Positions 1-11,909 of a DNA stretch of 64,000 nucleotides are shown piece by piece (position 1 is the first letter of the stretch; every line of letters starts with the position of its first letter). Source of the stretch: Osmia lignaria lignaria. Taxonomy: Eukaryota > Arthropoda > Insecta > Hymenoptera > Megachilidae. Made by a program: the position numbers and the translations under genes. The stretch spans positions 3,222,501 through 3,286,500 of the forward strand of contig NW_027478162.1 in the NCBI RefSeq assembly GCF_051020975.1, given 5' to 3'. The notes below the pieces were generated by a model. The model was given only the letters and a program-made list of their open reading frames with translations. It searched no databases and was not told the origin of the DNA.

Positions 1-22
1 GCTCGCTTCGTTTCCGAGATAT

Positions 23-2146
23 TTGCAGATTTATCTGAAGGGAAGGGTCCTGACGGACATATTTCGAGGTATTTCTTCTTCTTGTTGTTCTTCTTCTGCA
101 CAGCTAAACTGGAAGTGGCATTTCCAGCTCGCAATCATGCAGAGTTATCTCAAAGAGAGGGGCCACGGTGTTTCTGTATCTCTATTATGTTGGTGCGGCT
201 TCGGAACTTTTAAATATCTTGATATATCTCGAGAACTACGCATCTGATCAAAAAATATCATAGAACATAAAAAGTAGGAAACCTAATTTTCTACAAAAAA
301 GGTCTCTTAACATTTTGCCGTAGCTCGCTTCGTTTCCGAGATATTTGCAGATTTATCTCAAGGGAAGGGGCCTGACAGACATATTTCGAGATATTTCTTC
401 TTCTTGTTGTTCTTCTTCTGCACAGCTAAGCTGGAAGTGGCATTTGCAGCGCGCAATAGTGCAGAGTTATCTCAAAGAGAGGGGCCACGGTGTATCTGTA
501 TCTCTATTATGTTGGTGCGGCTTCGGAACTTTTAAATATCTTGATACATCTCGAGAACTACGCCTCTGATCGAAAAATATCATAGAACATAAAAAGTTGG
601 AAACTTCATTCTCTACAAAAAAGGTCTCTTAACATTTTCCCATTGCTGGCATCGTTTCCGAGATATTTGCAGATTTAGCTCAAGGGAAGGGGCCTGACGG
701 ACATATTCCGAGATATTTCTTCTTCTTGTTGTTCCTCTTCTGCACAGCTAAGCTGGAAGTGGCATTTGCAGGTCGCAATAGTGCAGAGTTATCTCAAAGA
801 AAGGGGCCACGGTGTTTCTGTATCTCTATTATGTTGGTGCGGCTTCGGAACTTTTAAATATCTCGATATATCTCGAAAACTACGCTTCTGATCAAAAAAT
901 ATCAGAGAACTTAAATTGTAGGAAACATAGTTCTCTACAAAAAAGGTCTCTTAACATTTTGCCATAGCTCGCTTCGTTTCCCAGATATTTGCAGATTTAT
1001 CTCAAGGGAAGGGGCCTGACGGACATATTTCGGGATATTTCTTCTTCTTGTTGTTCTCCTTCTGCACAGCTAAGCTGGAAGTGGCATTTGCAGCTCGCAA
1101 TAGTGCAGAGTTACCTCAAAGAATGGGGCCACGGTGTTTCTGTATCTCTATTATGTTGGTGCCGCTTCGGAACTTTTAAATATCAGGATATATCTCGAGA
1201 ACTACGCATCTGATCAAAAAATAACATAGAACATAAAAAGTAGGAAACTTAATTCTCTACAAAAATGGTCTCTTAACATTTTGCCATAGCTCGCTTCGTT
1301 TCCGAGATATTTGCAGATTTATCTCAAGGGAAGGGGCCTGACGGACATATTTCGAAATATTTCTTCTTCTTGTTGTTCCTCTTCTGCACAGCTAAGCTGG
1401 AAGTGGCATTTGCAGGTCGCAATAGTGCAGAGTTATCTCAAAGAAAGGGGCCACGGTGTTTCTGTATCTCTATTATGTTGGTGCGGCTTCGGAACTTTTA
1501 AATATCTTGATATATCTCGAGAACTACGCATCTGATCAAAAAATATCATAGAACATAAAAAGTAGGAAACTTAATTCTCTACAAAAAAGGTCTCTTAACA
1601 TTTTGCCATAGCTCGCTTCGTTTCCGAGATATTTGCAGATTTATCTCAAGGGAAGGGGCCTGACGGACATATTTCGAGATATTTCTTCTTCTTGTTGTTC
1701 TTCTTCTGCACAGCTAAGCTGGAAGCGGCATTTGCGGCTCGCACTAGTGCAGAGTTATCTCAAAGAAAGGGGCCACGGTGTTTCTGTATCTCTATTATGT
1801 TGGTGCGGCTTCGGAACTTTTAAATATCTTGATATATCTCGAGAACTACGCATCCGATCAAAAAATATCATAGAACATAAAAAGTAGGAAACTTAATTCT
1901 CTACAAAAAAGGTCTCTTAACATTTTGCCATAGCTCGCTTCGTTTCCGAGATATTTGCAGATTTATCTCGAGGGAAGGGGCCTGACGGACATATTTCGAG
2001 ATATTTCTTCTTCTTGTTGTTCTTCTTCTGCACAGCTAAGCTGGAAGCGGCATTTGCTGCTCGCACTAGTGCAGAGTTATCTCAAAGAAAGGGGCCACGG
2101 TGTTTCTGTATCTCTATTATGTTGGTGCGGCTTCGGAACTTTTAAA
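23..2146 (+). repeat. Irregular leader monomers, no local higher-order repeat
   Basis: Units start at 23, 345, 667, 989, 1311, 1633 and 1955; the block ends where the six-monomer duplication starts. The unit at 23 carries CGAGGTATTT and CAATCATGCAG, shared only with the units at 43151 and 56354. The unit at 667 has the TTAGCTC nonsense change, TTCCTC and CAGGTCGC, resembling the unit at 39609. The unit at 989 has GTGCCGC and ATCAGGAT, resembling 40253 and 54100. Units 1633 and 1955 share GGAAGCGGC and CACTAGTG. The leader thus contains the same monomer classes as the region after 39 kb, in a partly similar order. Confidence 0.85.
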
Positions 2147-4078
2147 TATCTCGATATATCTCGAAAACTACGCTTCTGATCAAAAAATATCATAGAACAT
2201 AAATTGTAGGAAACATAATTCTCTACAAAAAAGGTCTCTTAACATTTTGCCATAGCTCGCTTCGTTTCCGAGATATTTGCAGATACATCTCAAGGGCAGG
2301 GGCCTGACGGACATATTTCGAGATATTTCTTCTTCTTGTTGTTCTTCTTCTGCACAGCTAAGCTGGAAGTGGCATTTACAGCTCGCAATAGTGCAGAGTT
2401 ATCTCAAAGAAAGGGGCCACGGTGTTTCTGTATCTCTATTATGTTGGTGCGGCTTCGGAACTTTTAAATATCTTGATATATCTCGAGAACTACGCATCTG
2501 ATCAAAAAATATCATAGAACATAAAAAGTAGGAAACTTAATTCTCTACAAAAAAGGTCTCTTAACATTTTGCCATAGCTCTCTTCCTTTCCGAGATATTT
2601 GCAGATTTATCTCAAGGGAAGGGGCCTGACGGACATATTTCGAGATACTTCTTCTTCTTGTTGTTCTTCTTCTGCACAGCTAAGCTGGAAGTGGCATTTG
2701 CAGCTCGCAATAGTGCAGAGTTATCTCAAAGAAAGGGGCCACGGTGTTTCTGTATCTCTATTATGTTGGTGCGGCTTCGGAACTTTTAAGTATCTCGATA
2801 TATCTCGAAAACTACGCTTCTGATCAAAAAATATCATAGAACATAAATTGTAGGAAACATAATTCTCTACAAAAAACGTCTCTTAACATCTTGCCATAGT
2901 TCGCTTCGTTTCCGAGATATTTGCAGATTCAGCTCAAAGGAACTGGCCTGACGGACATATTTCGAGATATTTCTTCTTCTTGTTGTTCTTCTTCTGCACA
3001 GCTAAGCTGGAAGTGGCATTTGCGGCTCGCACTAGTGCACAGTTATCTCAAAGAAAGGGGCCACGGTGTTTCTGTATCTCTATTATGTTGGTGCGGCTTC
3101 GGAACTTTTAAGTATCTCGATATATCTCGAAAACTACGCTTCTGATCAAAAAATATCATAGAACATAAATTGTAGGAAACATAATTCTCTACAAAAAACG
3201 TCTGTTAACATTTTGTCATAGCTCGCTTCGTTTCCGAGATATTTGCAGATTCAGCTCAAAGGAACTGGCCTGACGGACATATTTCGAGATATTTCTTCTT
3301 CTTGTTGTTCTCCTTCTGCACAGCTAAGCTGGAAGTGGCATGTGCAGCTCGCAATAGTGCAGAGTTATCTCAAAGAAAGGGGCCACGGTGTTTCTGTATC
3401 TCTATTATGTTGGTGCGGCTTCGGAACTTTTAAATATCTTGATATATCTCGAGAACTACGCATCTGATCAAAAAATATCATAGAACATAAAAAGTGGGAA
3501 ACTTAATTCTCTACAAAAAAGGTCGCTTAACATTTTGCCATAGCTCGCTTCGTTTCCGAGATATTTGCATATTTATCTCAAGGGAAGGGGCCTGACGGAC
3601 ATATTTCGAGATATTTCTTCTTCTTGTTGTTCTTCTTCTGCACAGCTAAGCTGGAAGTGGCATTTGCGGCTCGCACTAGTGCAGAGTTATCTCAAAGAAA
3701 GGGGCCACGGTGTTTCTGTATCTCTATTATGTTGGTGCGGCTTCGGAACTTTTAAATATCTTGATATATCTCGAGAACTACGCATCTGATCAAAAAATAT
3801 CATAGAACATAAAAAGTAGGAAACTTAATTCTCTACAAAAAAGTTCTCTTAACATTTTGCCATAGCTCGCTTCGTTTCCGAGATATTTGCATATTTATCT
3901 CAAGGGAAGGGGCCTGACGGACATATTTCGAGATATTTCTTCTTCTTGTTGTTCTTCTTCTGCACAGCTAAGCTGGAAGTGGCATTTACAGCTCGCAATA
4001 GTGCAGAGTTATCTCAAAGAAAGGGGCCACGGTGTTTCTGTATCTCTATTATGTTGGTGCTGCTTCGGAACTTTTAAG
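2147..4078 (+). repeat. Six-monomer higher-order repeat, copy 1 (1932 bp)
   Basis: Sequence here recurs 1932 bp (6 x 322) downstream. Diagnostic matches are TCTCTTCCTTTCC at 2578 and 4510, the CAGATTCAGCTCAAAGG class at 2921/4853 and 3243/5175, TTTTGTCATAG at 3212 and 5144, and TTGCATATTTATC at 3565/5497 and 3887/5819. The one internal difference I noticed is C at 2286 versus T at 4218. The left limit is set by the first mismatch before it (2146 versus 4078). Confidence 0.92.
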
Positions 4079-6010
4079 TATCTCGATATATCTCGAAAAC
4101 TACGCTTCTGATCAAAAAATATCATAGAACATAAATTGTAGGAAACATAATTCTCTACAAAAAAGGTCTCTTAACATTTTGCCATAGCTCGCTTCGTTTC
4201 CGAGATATTTGCAGATATATCTCAAGGGCAGGGGCCTGACGGACATATTTCGAGATATTTCTTCTTCTTGTTGTTCTTCTTCTGCACAGCTAAGCTGGAA
4301 GTGGCATTTACAGCTCGCAATAGTGCAGAGTTATCTCAAAGAAAGGGGCCACGGTGTTTCTGTATCTCTATTATGTTGGTGCGGCTTCGGAACTTTTAAA
4401 TATCTTGATATATCTCGAGAACTACGCATCTGATCAAAAAATATCATAGAACATAAAAAGTAGGAAACTTAATTCTCTACAAAAAAGGTCTCTTAACATT
4501 TTGCCATAGCTCTCTTCCTTTCCGAGATATTTGCAGATTTATCTCAAGGGAAGGGGCCTGACGGACATATTTCGAGATACTTCTTCTTCTTGTTGTTCTT
4601 CTTCTGCACAGCTAAGCTGGAAGTGGCATTTGCAGCTCGCAATAGTGCAGAGTTATCTCAAAGAAAGGGGCCACGGTGTTTCTGTATCTCTATTATGTTG
4701 GTGCGGCTTCGGAACTTTTAAGTATCTCGATATATCTCGAAAACTACGCTTCTGATCAAAAAATATCATAGAACATAAATTGTAGGAAACATAATTCTCT
4801 ACAAAAAACGTCTCTTAACATCTTGCCATAGTTCGCTTCGTTTCCGAGATATTTGCAGATTCAGCTCAAAGGAACTGGCCTGACGGACATATTTCGAGAT
4901 ATTTCTTCTTCTTGTTGTTCTTCTTCTGCACAGCTAAGCTGGAAGTGGCATTTGCGGCTCGCACTAGTGCACAGTTATCTCAAAGAAAGGGGCCACGGTG
5001 TTTCTGTATCTCTATTATGTTGGTGCGGCTTCGGAACTTTTAAGTATCTCGATATATCTCGAAAACTACGCTTCTGATCAAAAAATATCATAGAACATAA
5101 ATTGTAGGAAACATAATTCTCTACAAAAAACGTCTGTTAACATTTTGTCATAGCTCGCTTCGTTTCCGAGATATTTGCAGATTCAGCTCAAAGGAACTGG
5201 CCTGACGGACATATTTCGAGATATTTCTTCTTCTTGTTGTTCTCCTTCTGCACAGCTAAGCTGGAAGTGGCATGTGCAGCTCGCAATAGTGCAGAGTTAT
5301 CTCAAAGAAAGGGGCCACGGTGTTTCTGTATCTCTATTATGTTGGTGCGGCTTCGGAACTTTTAAATATCTTGATATATCTCGAGAACTACGCATCTGAT
5401 CAAAAAATATCATAGAACATAAAAAGTGGGAAACTTAATTCTCTACAAAAAAGGTCGCTTAACATTTTGCCATAGCTCGCTTCGTTTCCGAGATATTTGC
5501 ATATTTATCTCAAGGGAAGGGGCCTGACGGACATATTTCGAGATATTTCTTCTTCTTGTTGTTCTTCTTCTGCACAGCTAAGCTGGAAGTGGCATTTGCG
5601 GCTCGCACTAGTGCAGAGTTATCTCAAAGAAAGGGGCCACGGTGTTTCTGTATCTCTATTATGTTGGTGCGGCTTCGGAACTTTTAAATATCTTGATATA
5701 TCTCGAGAACTACGCATCTGATCAAAAAATATCATAGAACATAAAAAGTAGGAAACTTAATTCTCTACAAAAAAGTTCTCTTAACATTTTGCCATAGCTC
5801 GCTTCGTTTCCGAGATATTTGCATATTTATCTCAAGGGAAGGGGCCTGACGGACATATTTCGAGATATTTCTTCTTCTTGTTGTTCTTCTTCTGCACAGC
5901 TAAGCTGGAAGTGGCATTTACAGCTCGCAATAGTGCAGAGTTATCTCAAAGAAAGGGGCCACGGTGTTTCTGTATCTCTATTATGTTGGTGCTGCTTCGG
6001 AACTTTTAAA
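4079..6010 (+). repeat. Six-monomer higher-order repeat, copy 2 (1932 bp)
   Basis: Directly adjacent second copy of the preceding 1932-bp block. The match stops inside the unit at 5819, where AAATATCTTGAT replaces AAGTATCTCGAT after the shared GTGCTGCTTCGG. Copy length is an exact multiple of 322, so the junction falls in register within a monomer, as expected from unequal exchange between misaligned sisters. Confidence 0.92.
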
Positions 6011-7961
6011 TATCTTGATATATCTCGAGAACTACGCATCTGATCAAAAAATATCATAGAACATGAAAAGTAGGAAACTTAATTCTCTACAAAAAAGGTC
6101 TCTTAACATTTTGCCATAGCTCTCTTCGTTTCCGAGATATTTGCAGATTTATCTCAAGGGAAGGGGCCTGACGGACATATTTCGAGATATTTCTTCTTCT
6201 TGTTGTTCTTCTTCTGCACAGCTAAGCTCGAAGTGGCATTTGCAGCTCGCAATAGTGCAGAGTTATCTCAAAGAAAGAGGCCACGGTGTTTCTGTACCTC
6301 TATTATGTTGGTACAGCTTCGGAACTTTTAAATATCTTGATATATCTCGAGAACTACGCATCTGATCAAAAAATATCATCGAACATAAAAAGCAGGAAAC
6401 TTAATTCTCTACAAAAAAGGTCTCTTAACATTTTGCCATAGCTCGCTTCGTTTCCGAGATATTTGCAGATTTATCTCAAGGGAAGTGGCCTGACGGACAT
6501 ATTTCGAGATATTTCTTCTTCTTGTTATTCTTCTTCTGCACAGCTAAGCTGGAAGTGGCATTTGCGGCTCGCACTAGTGCAGAGTTATCTCAACGAAAGG
6601 GGCCACGGTGCTTCTGTATCTCTATTATGTTGGTGCGGCTTCGGAACTTTTAAATATCTCGATATATCTCGAAAACTACGCTTCTGATCGAAAAATATCA
6701 TAGAACATAAATTGTAGGAAGCATAATTCTCTACAAAAAAGGTCTCTTAACATTTTGCCATAGCTCGCTTCGTTTCCGAGATATTTGCAGATTCATCTCA
6801 AGGGAAGGGGTCTGACGGACATATTTCGAGATATTTCTTCTTCTTGTTGTTCTTCTTCTGCACAGCTAAGCTCGAAGTGGCATTTGCAGCTCGCAATAGT
6901 GCAGAGTTATCTCAAAGAAAGAGGCCACGGTGTTTCTGTACCTCTATTATGTTGGTGCAGCTTCGGAACTTTTAAATATCTTGATATATCTCGAGAACTA
7001 CGCATCTGATCAAAAAATATCATCGAAGATAAAAAGTAGGAAACATAATTCTCTACAAAAAAGGTCTCTTAACATTTTGCCATAGCTCGCTTCGTTTCCG
7101 AGATATTTGCAGATTTATCTCAAGGGAAGTGGCCTGACGGACATATTTCGAGATATTCCTTCTTCTTGTTGTTCTTCTTCTGCACAGCTAAACTGGAAGT
7201 GGCATTTCCAGCTCGCAATAGTGCAGAGTTATCTCAAAGAAAGAGGCCACGGTGTTTCTGTACCTCTATTATGTTGGTGCAGCTTCGGAACTTTTAAATA
7301 TCTTGATATATCTCGAGAACTACGCATCTGATCAAAAAATATCATCGAAGATAAAAAGTAGGAAACATAATTCTCTACAAAAAAGGTCTCTTAACATTTT
7401 GCCATAGCTCGCTTCGTTTCCGAGATATTTGCAGATTTATCTCAAGGGAAGTGGCCTGACGGACATATTTCGAGATATTCCTTCTTCTTGTTGTTCTTCT
7501 TCTGCACAGCTAAACTGGAAGTGGCATTTCCAGCTCGCAATCGTGCAGAGTTATCTCAAAGAAAGGGGCCACGGTGTTTCTGTATCTCTATTATGTTGGT
7601 GCGGCTTCGGAACTTTTAAATATCTTGATATATCTCGAGAACTACGCCTCTGATCAAAAAATATCATAGAACATAAAAAGTAGGAAACTTAATTCTCTAC
7701 AAAAAAGGTCTCTCAACATTTTGCCATAGCTCGCTTCGTTTCCGAGATATTTGCAGATTTATCTCAAGGGAAGGGGCCTGACGGACATATTTCGAGATAT
7801 TTCTTCTTCTTGTTGTTCTTCTTCTGCACAGCTAAGCTGGAAGTGGCATTTGCGGCTCGCACTAGTGCAGAGTTATCTCAAAGAAAGGAGCCACGGTGTT
7901 TCTGTATCTCTATTATGTTGGTGCGGCTTCGGAACTTTTAAATATCTTGATATATCTCGAG
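6011..7961 (+). repeat. Irregular monomers with a degenerate two-monomer alternation
   Basis: Units start at 6141, 6463, 6785, 7107, 7429 and 7751. Units 6141 and 6785 share GCTAAGCTCGAAG, AAGAGGCCACGG and GTACCTCTATT. Units 6463 and 7107 share AAGTGGCCTGACGG. This suggests a diverged dimer duplication. Units 7107 and 7429 have the same first half (GATATTCCTTC, CTAAACTGG, TTTCCAGC) but different second halves, so one is a recombinant. Units 6785 and 7107 share a rare tail, ATCATCGAAGATAAAAAG. Confidence 0.75.
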
Positions 7962-8674
7962 AACTACGCATCTGATCAAAAAATATCATAGAACATAAAA
8001 AGTAGGAAACTTAATTCTCTACAAAAAAGGTCTCTGAACATTTTGCCATAGGTCGCTTCGTTTCCGAGATATTTGCAGATTTATCTCAAGGGAAGGAGCC
8101 CAACGGAAATATTTCGAGATATTTCTTCTTCTGGTTGTTCTTCTTCTGCACAGCTAAGCTGGAAGTGGCATTTGCGGCTCGCACTAGTGCAGAGTTATCT
8201 CAAAGAAAGGCGCCACGGTGTTTCTGTATCCCTATTATGTTGGTGCGGCTTCGGAACTTTTAAATATCTCGATATATCTCGAAAACTACGCATCTGATCA
8301 AAAAATATCATAGAACATAAAAAGTAGGAAACTTAATTCTCTACAAAAAAGGTCTCTGAACATTTTGCCATAGGTCGCTTCGTTTCCGAGATATTTGCAG
8401 ATTTATCTCAAGGGAAGGAGCCTAACGGAAATATTTCGAGATATTTCTTCTTCTGGTTGTTCTTCTTCTGCACAGCTAAGCTGGAAGTGGCATTTGCGGC
8501 TCGCACTAGTGCAGAGTTATCTCAAAGAAAGGCGCCACGGTGTTTCTGTATCCCTATTATGTTGGTGCGGCTTCGGAACTTTTAAATATCTCGATATATC
8601 TCGAAAACTACGCATCTGATCAAAAAATATCATAGAACATAAAAAGTAGGAAACTTAATTCTCTACAAAAAAGG
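7962..8674 (+). repeat. Recent single-monomer duplication
   Basis: The stretch 7962-8352 recurs 322 bp downstream at 8284-8674. Both copies carry GGAAGGAGCC, AACGGAAATATTTC, TTCTGGTTGTTC, AAGGCGCCACGG, GTATCCCTATT and GTCTCTGAACATT, which are rare or absent elsewhere. The one difference I saw is CCCAACGG (near 8101) versus CCTAACGG (near 8423). Both units combine a GAAAAC palindrome-loss haplotype with an AAAAAGTAGG tail and so derive from one recombinant parent. Confidence 0.88.
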
Positions 8675-8716
8675 TCTCTTAACATTTTGCCATAGCTCGC
8701 TTCGTTTCCGAGATAT

Positions 8717-11700
8717 TTGCAGATTTATCTCAAGGGAAGGGGCCTGACGGACATATTTCGAGATATTTCTTCTTCTTGTTGTTCTTCTTCTGCACAGCTA
8801 AGCTGGAAGTGGCATTTGCGGCTCGCACTAGTGCAGAGTTATCTCAAAGAAAGGGGCCACGGTGTTTCTGTATCTCTATTATGTTGGTGCGGCTTCGGAA
8901 CTTTTAAATATCTCGATATATCTCGAAAACTACGCTTCTGATCAAAAAATATCATAGAACATAAATTGTAGAAAACATAATTCTCTACAAAAAAGGTCTG
9001 TTAACATTTTGCCATAGCTCGCTTCGTTTCCGAGATATTTGCAGATATATCTCAAGGGAAGGGGCCTGACGGACATATTTCGAGATATTTCTTCTTCTTG
9101 TTGTTCTTCTTCTGCACAGCTAAGCTGGAAGTGGCATTTACAGCTCGCAATAGTGCAGAGTTATCTCAAAGAAAGGGGCCACGGTGTTTCTGTATCTCTA
9201 TTATGTTGGTGCGGCTTCGGAACTTTTAAATATCTTGATATATCTCGAGAACTACGCGTCTGATCAAAAAATATCATCGAACATACAAAATAGGAAACTT
9301 AATTCTCTACAAAAAAGGTCTCTTAACATTTTGCCATAGCTCGCTTCGTTTCCGAGATATTTGCAGATATATCTCAAGGGAAGGGGCCTGACGGACATAT
9401 TTCGAGATATTTCTTCTTCTTGTTGTTCTTCTTCTGCGCAGCTAAGCTGGAAGTGGCATTTGCAGCTCGCAATAGTGCAGAGATATCTCAAAGAAAGGGG
9501 CCACGGTGTTTCTGTATCTCTATTATGTTGGTGCGGCTTCGGAACTTTTAAATATCTTGATATATCTCGAGAACTACGCGTCTGATCAAAAAATATCATA
9601 GAACATACAAAGTAGGAAACTTAATTCTCTACAAAAAAGGTCTCTTAACATTTTGCCATAGCTCGCTTCGTTTCCGAGATATTTGCAGATTTATCTCAAG
9701 GGAAGGGGCCTGACGGACATATTTCGAGATATTTCTTCTTCTTGTTGTTCTTCTTCTGCACAGCTAAGCTGGAAGTGGCATTTGCGGCTCGCACTAGTGC
9801 AGAGTTATCTCAACGAAAGGGGCCACGGTGTTTCTGTATATCTATTATGTTGGTGCGGCTTCGGAACTTTTAAATATCTCGATATATCTCGAAAACTACG
9901 CTTCTGATCAAAAAATATCATAGAACATAAATTGTAGGAAACATAATTCTCTACAAAAAAGGTCTCTTAACATTTTGACATAGCTCGCTTCGTTTCCGAG
10001 ATATTTGCAGATATATCTCAAGGGAAGGGGCCTGACGGACATATTTCGAGATATTTCTTCTTCTTGTTGTTCTTCTTCTGCACAGCTAAGCTGGAAGTGG
10101 CATTTACAGCTCGCAATAGTGCAGAGTTATCTCAAAGAAAGGGGCCACGGTGTTTCTGTATCTCTATTATGTTGGTGCGGCTTCGGAACTTTTAAATATC
10201 TTGATATATCTCGAGAACTACGCATCTGATCAGAAAATATCATAGAACATAAATTCTAGGAAACATAATTCTCTACAAAAAAGGTCTCTTAACATTTTGC
10301 CATAGCTCGCTTCGTTTCCGAGATATTTGCAGATTTATCTCAAGGGAAGGGGCCTGACGGACATATTCCGAGATATTTCTTCTTCTTGTTGTTCCTCTTC
10401 TGCACAGGTAAGCTGGAAGTGGCATTTGCAGCTCGCAATAGTGCAGAGTTATCTCAAAGAAAGAGGCCACGGTGTTTCTGCACCTCTATTATGTTGTTGC
10501 AGCTTCGGAACTTTTAAATATCTTGATATATCTCGAGAACTACGCATCTGATCAAAAAATATCATAGAACCTAAAAAGTAGGAAACTTAATTCTCTACAA
10601 AAAAGTCTCTTAACATTTTGCCATAGCTCGCTTCGTTTCCGAGATATTTGCAGATTTATCTCAAGGGAAGGGGCCTAAGGGACATATTTCCAGATATTTC
10701 TTCTTCTTGTTGTTCTTCTTCTGCACAGCTAAACTGGAAGTGGCATTTCCAGCTCGCAATAGTGCAGAGTTATCTCAAAGAGAGGGGCACGGTGTTTCTG
10801 TATCCCGATTATGTTGGTGCGGCTTCGGAACTTTTAAATATATTGATATATCTCGAGAACTACGCATCTGATCAAAAAATATCATAGAACATAAGACGTA
10901 GGAAACTTAATTCTCTACAAAAAAGGTCTCTTAACATTTTGCCATAGCTCGCTTCGTTTCCGAGATATTTGCAGATTTATCTCAAGGGAAGGGGCCTAAC
11001 GGACATATTTCGAGATATTTCTTCTTCTTGTTGTTCTTCTTCTGCACAGCTAAACTGGAAGTGGCATTTCCAGGTCGCAATAGTGCAGAGTTATCTCAAA
11101 GAAAGGAGCCACGGTGTTTCTGTATCTCTATTATGTTGGTGCGGCTTCGGAACTTTTAAATATCTTGATATATCTCGAGAACTACGCGTCTGATCAAAAA
11201 ATATCATAGAACATAAAAAGTAGGAAACATAATTCTCTACACAAAAGGTCTCTTAACATTTTGCCATAGCTCGCTTCGTTTCCGAGATATTTGCAGATTT
11301 ATCTCAAGGGAAGGGGCCTGACGGACATATTTCGAGATATTTCTTCTTCTTGTTGTTCCTCTTCTGCACAGCTAAGCTGGAAGTGGCATTTGCAGCTCGC
11401 AATTGTGCAGAGTTATCTCAAAGAGAGGGGCCACGGTGTTTCTGTATCTCTATTATGTTGGTGCGGCTTCGGAACTTTTAAATATCTTGATATATCTCGA
11501 GAACTACGCATCTGATCAGAAAATATCATAGAAGATAAAAAGTAGGAAACTTAATTCGCTACAAAAAAGGTCTCTTAACATTTTGCCATAGCTCGCTTCG
11601 TTTCCGAGATATTTGCAGATTTATCTCAAGGGAAGGGGCCTAACGGACATATTTCGTGATATTTCTTCTTCTTGTTGTTCTTCTTCTGCACAGCTAAGCT

Positions 11701-11909
11701 GGAAGTGGCATTTGCAGCTCGCACTAGTGCAGAGTTATCTCAAAGAAAGGGGCCACGGTGTTTCTGTATCTCTATTATGTTGGTGCGGCTTCGGAACTTT
11801 TAAATATCTCGATATATCTCGAAAACTACGCTTCTGATCAAAAAATATCATAGAACATAAATTGTAGGAAACATAATTCTCTACAAAAAACGTCTCTTAA
11901 CATTTTGCC
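8717..11909 (+). repeat. Irregular monomers with a diverged dimer repeat and two 321-bp units
   Basis: Units start at 8717, 9039, 9361, 9683, 10005, 10327, 10648, 10969, 11291 and 11613. The pair 8717/9039 is echoed by 9683/10005, 966 bp later: CACTAGTG with an AAATTGTAGG tail, followed by GCAGATATATC with TTTACAGC. Unit 10327 loses one G in the AAAAAAGTCTC tail. Unit 10648 loses one C (GAGGGGCACGG), which frameshifts the TTG-initiated frame. Units 9039 and 9361 share the rare tail GAACATACAAA. A minus-strand frame at 9264-9599 is a chance product. Confidence 0.78.

Noticed and set aside
23..247. Recurring plus-strand frame of about 74 codons in most monomers
   Set aside because: It starts at TTG, not ATG. 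It ends at the TGA of CATCTGATC, and it rotates frame from unit to unit because 322 is not divisible by 3. It is broken by stops and frameshifts in many monomers, including ones amplified in HORs. No family resemblance or ribosome-binding context was seen. It is a property of the repeat, not a gene family.
9264..9599. Minus-strand frame of 111 codons, and shorter ones at 10273-10470, 32212-32442, 36074-36304 and 44768-44998
   Set aside because: Each depends on one or two private substitutions that remove a stop present in sister monomers. The predicted products are simply the reverse of the same repeat.
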